6,551 bases of DNA from Nitrososphaerota archaeon (lineage in GTDB: Archaea; Thermoproteota; Nitrososphaeria; Nitrososphaerales; UBA183). A model generated the notes under the pieces. It was given only the letters and a program-made list of their open reading frames with translations. It was not told the DNA's origin and ran no database searches. A program made the translations under genes and the position numbers. Below, piece by piece: positions 6,476 to 6,551 of this stretch (position 1 is its first letter; the number at the start of each line of letters is the position of its first letter). The stretch lies in contig JAFMAU010000090.1 of NCBI GenBank assembly GCA_029784825.1, forward strand, positions 1-6,551, written 5' to 3'.

Positions 6476-6551
6476 TGCGGTGGCCGGGATTTGAATTCTC
6501 GAGTCATTTTCATGACTTCCCGAGTTAGTAGCGTGGCAGGCTACTGTCCTG
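6476..6551 (-). tRNA. tRNA-Gly(GCC), 5' end beyond window, with a T-arm intron
   Basis: Read on the minus strand from 6551: the end of the D-loop (CA), D-stem 3' strand GGAC (6549-6546), A26, anticodon stem GTAGC/GCTAC (6544-6540 and 6532-6528) around loop CTGCCAC with anticodon GCC (glycine), variable loop TAAC, T-stem 5' strand TCGGG (6523-6519), a 23-nt intron, T-loop TTCAAAT (6495-6489), T-stem 3' strand CCCGG (6488-6484), acceptor 3' strand CCACCGC (6483-6477) and discriminator A (6476). The T-stem pairs fully (one T-G wobble) only after the intron is removed. CCA is not encoded. The first ~20 nt (acceptor 5' strand, D-stem 5' strand) lie outside the window; the acceptor should begin GCGGTGG. 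Confidence 0.9.
6496..6518 (-). other. 23-nt tRNA intron at position 53/54, with bulge-helix-bulge motif
   Basis: On the minus strand the intron forms a 6-bp hairpin, AGTCAT/ATGACT, closed by a GAAA loop, next to a 4-bp central helix CTCG/CGAG whose 5' strand is in the exon. The flanking 3-nt bulges are GGA and AAT. Cutting each bulge after its second base, the rule for the archaeal splicing endonuclease, removes exactly 23 nt and joins TCGGG to TTCAAATCCCGG, restoring a standard T-arm. The outer helix is weak (essentially one A-T pair), so this is a relaxed form of the motif. The usual archaeal site is 37/38 in the anticodon loop, which is intact here. Confidence 0.82.

Noticed and set aside
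1..6551. CRISPR arrays, insertion sequences, or tandem repeats
   Set aside because: Reading both strands, no spaced direct repeats, transposase motifs or terminal inverted repeats were seen; the space is almost entirely filled by the genes listed.

Overview
The window is GC-rich DNA that looks archaeal. At the right edge, on the minus strand, is a tRNA-Gly(GCC) interrupted in its T-arm by a short intron with a bulge-helix-bulge splice signal, and it has no encoded CCA. The protein genes have A/T-rich TATA-like boxes centred about 26-29 nt before their start codons, the spacing expected of leaderless archaeal transcripts, and three of them appear to start at TTG. The sequence does not fix the lineage. 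High GC, frequent AGG arginine codons and a T-arm tRNA intron would fit a Thermoproteota/Thaumarchaeota-type archaeon, but that is a weak inference.

Layout: (1) 2-127 (+), the last 41 codons of an unrecognised gene. (2) 187-960 (+), a DedA/SNARE-associated family membrane protein. (3) 938-6418, a four-gene histidine-utilisation (hut) block on strictly alternating strands: hutU (-), hutI (+), hutH (-), hutG (+). (4) 6476-6551 (-), the intron-containing tRNA-Gly, truncated by the window end.

The four hut genes make a complete route from histidine to glutamate. HutH removes ammonia from L-histidine to give urocanate. HutU hydrates urocanate to imidazolonepropionate. HutI opens the ring to N-formimino-L-glutamate. 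HutG splits that to L-glutamate and formamide. Key catalytic and metal-site motifs are visible in each enzyme. No transporter, HutC/HutP-type regulator, or HutF/deformylase variant lies in the window.

The arrangement is not an operon. It has two divergent promoter gaps (hutU/hutI, 55 bp; hutH/hutG, 72 bp) and two tail-to-tail junctions (dedA/hutU overlapping by 23 bp; hutI/hutH with stop codons interlocked in one CTAG). The hutU/hutI gap has a TATA-like core exactly midway between the two outer start codons, followed by a TTCAC-N4-GTGAA inverted repeat that could be an operator. The strongest points for follow-up are the T-arm tRNA intron, the shared-promoter geometry, unusual residues in the HutH active-site region, and the GGDN metal-site variant in HutG. 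I see no wholly new system here; the novelty lies in architecture and sequence details.
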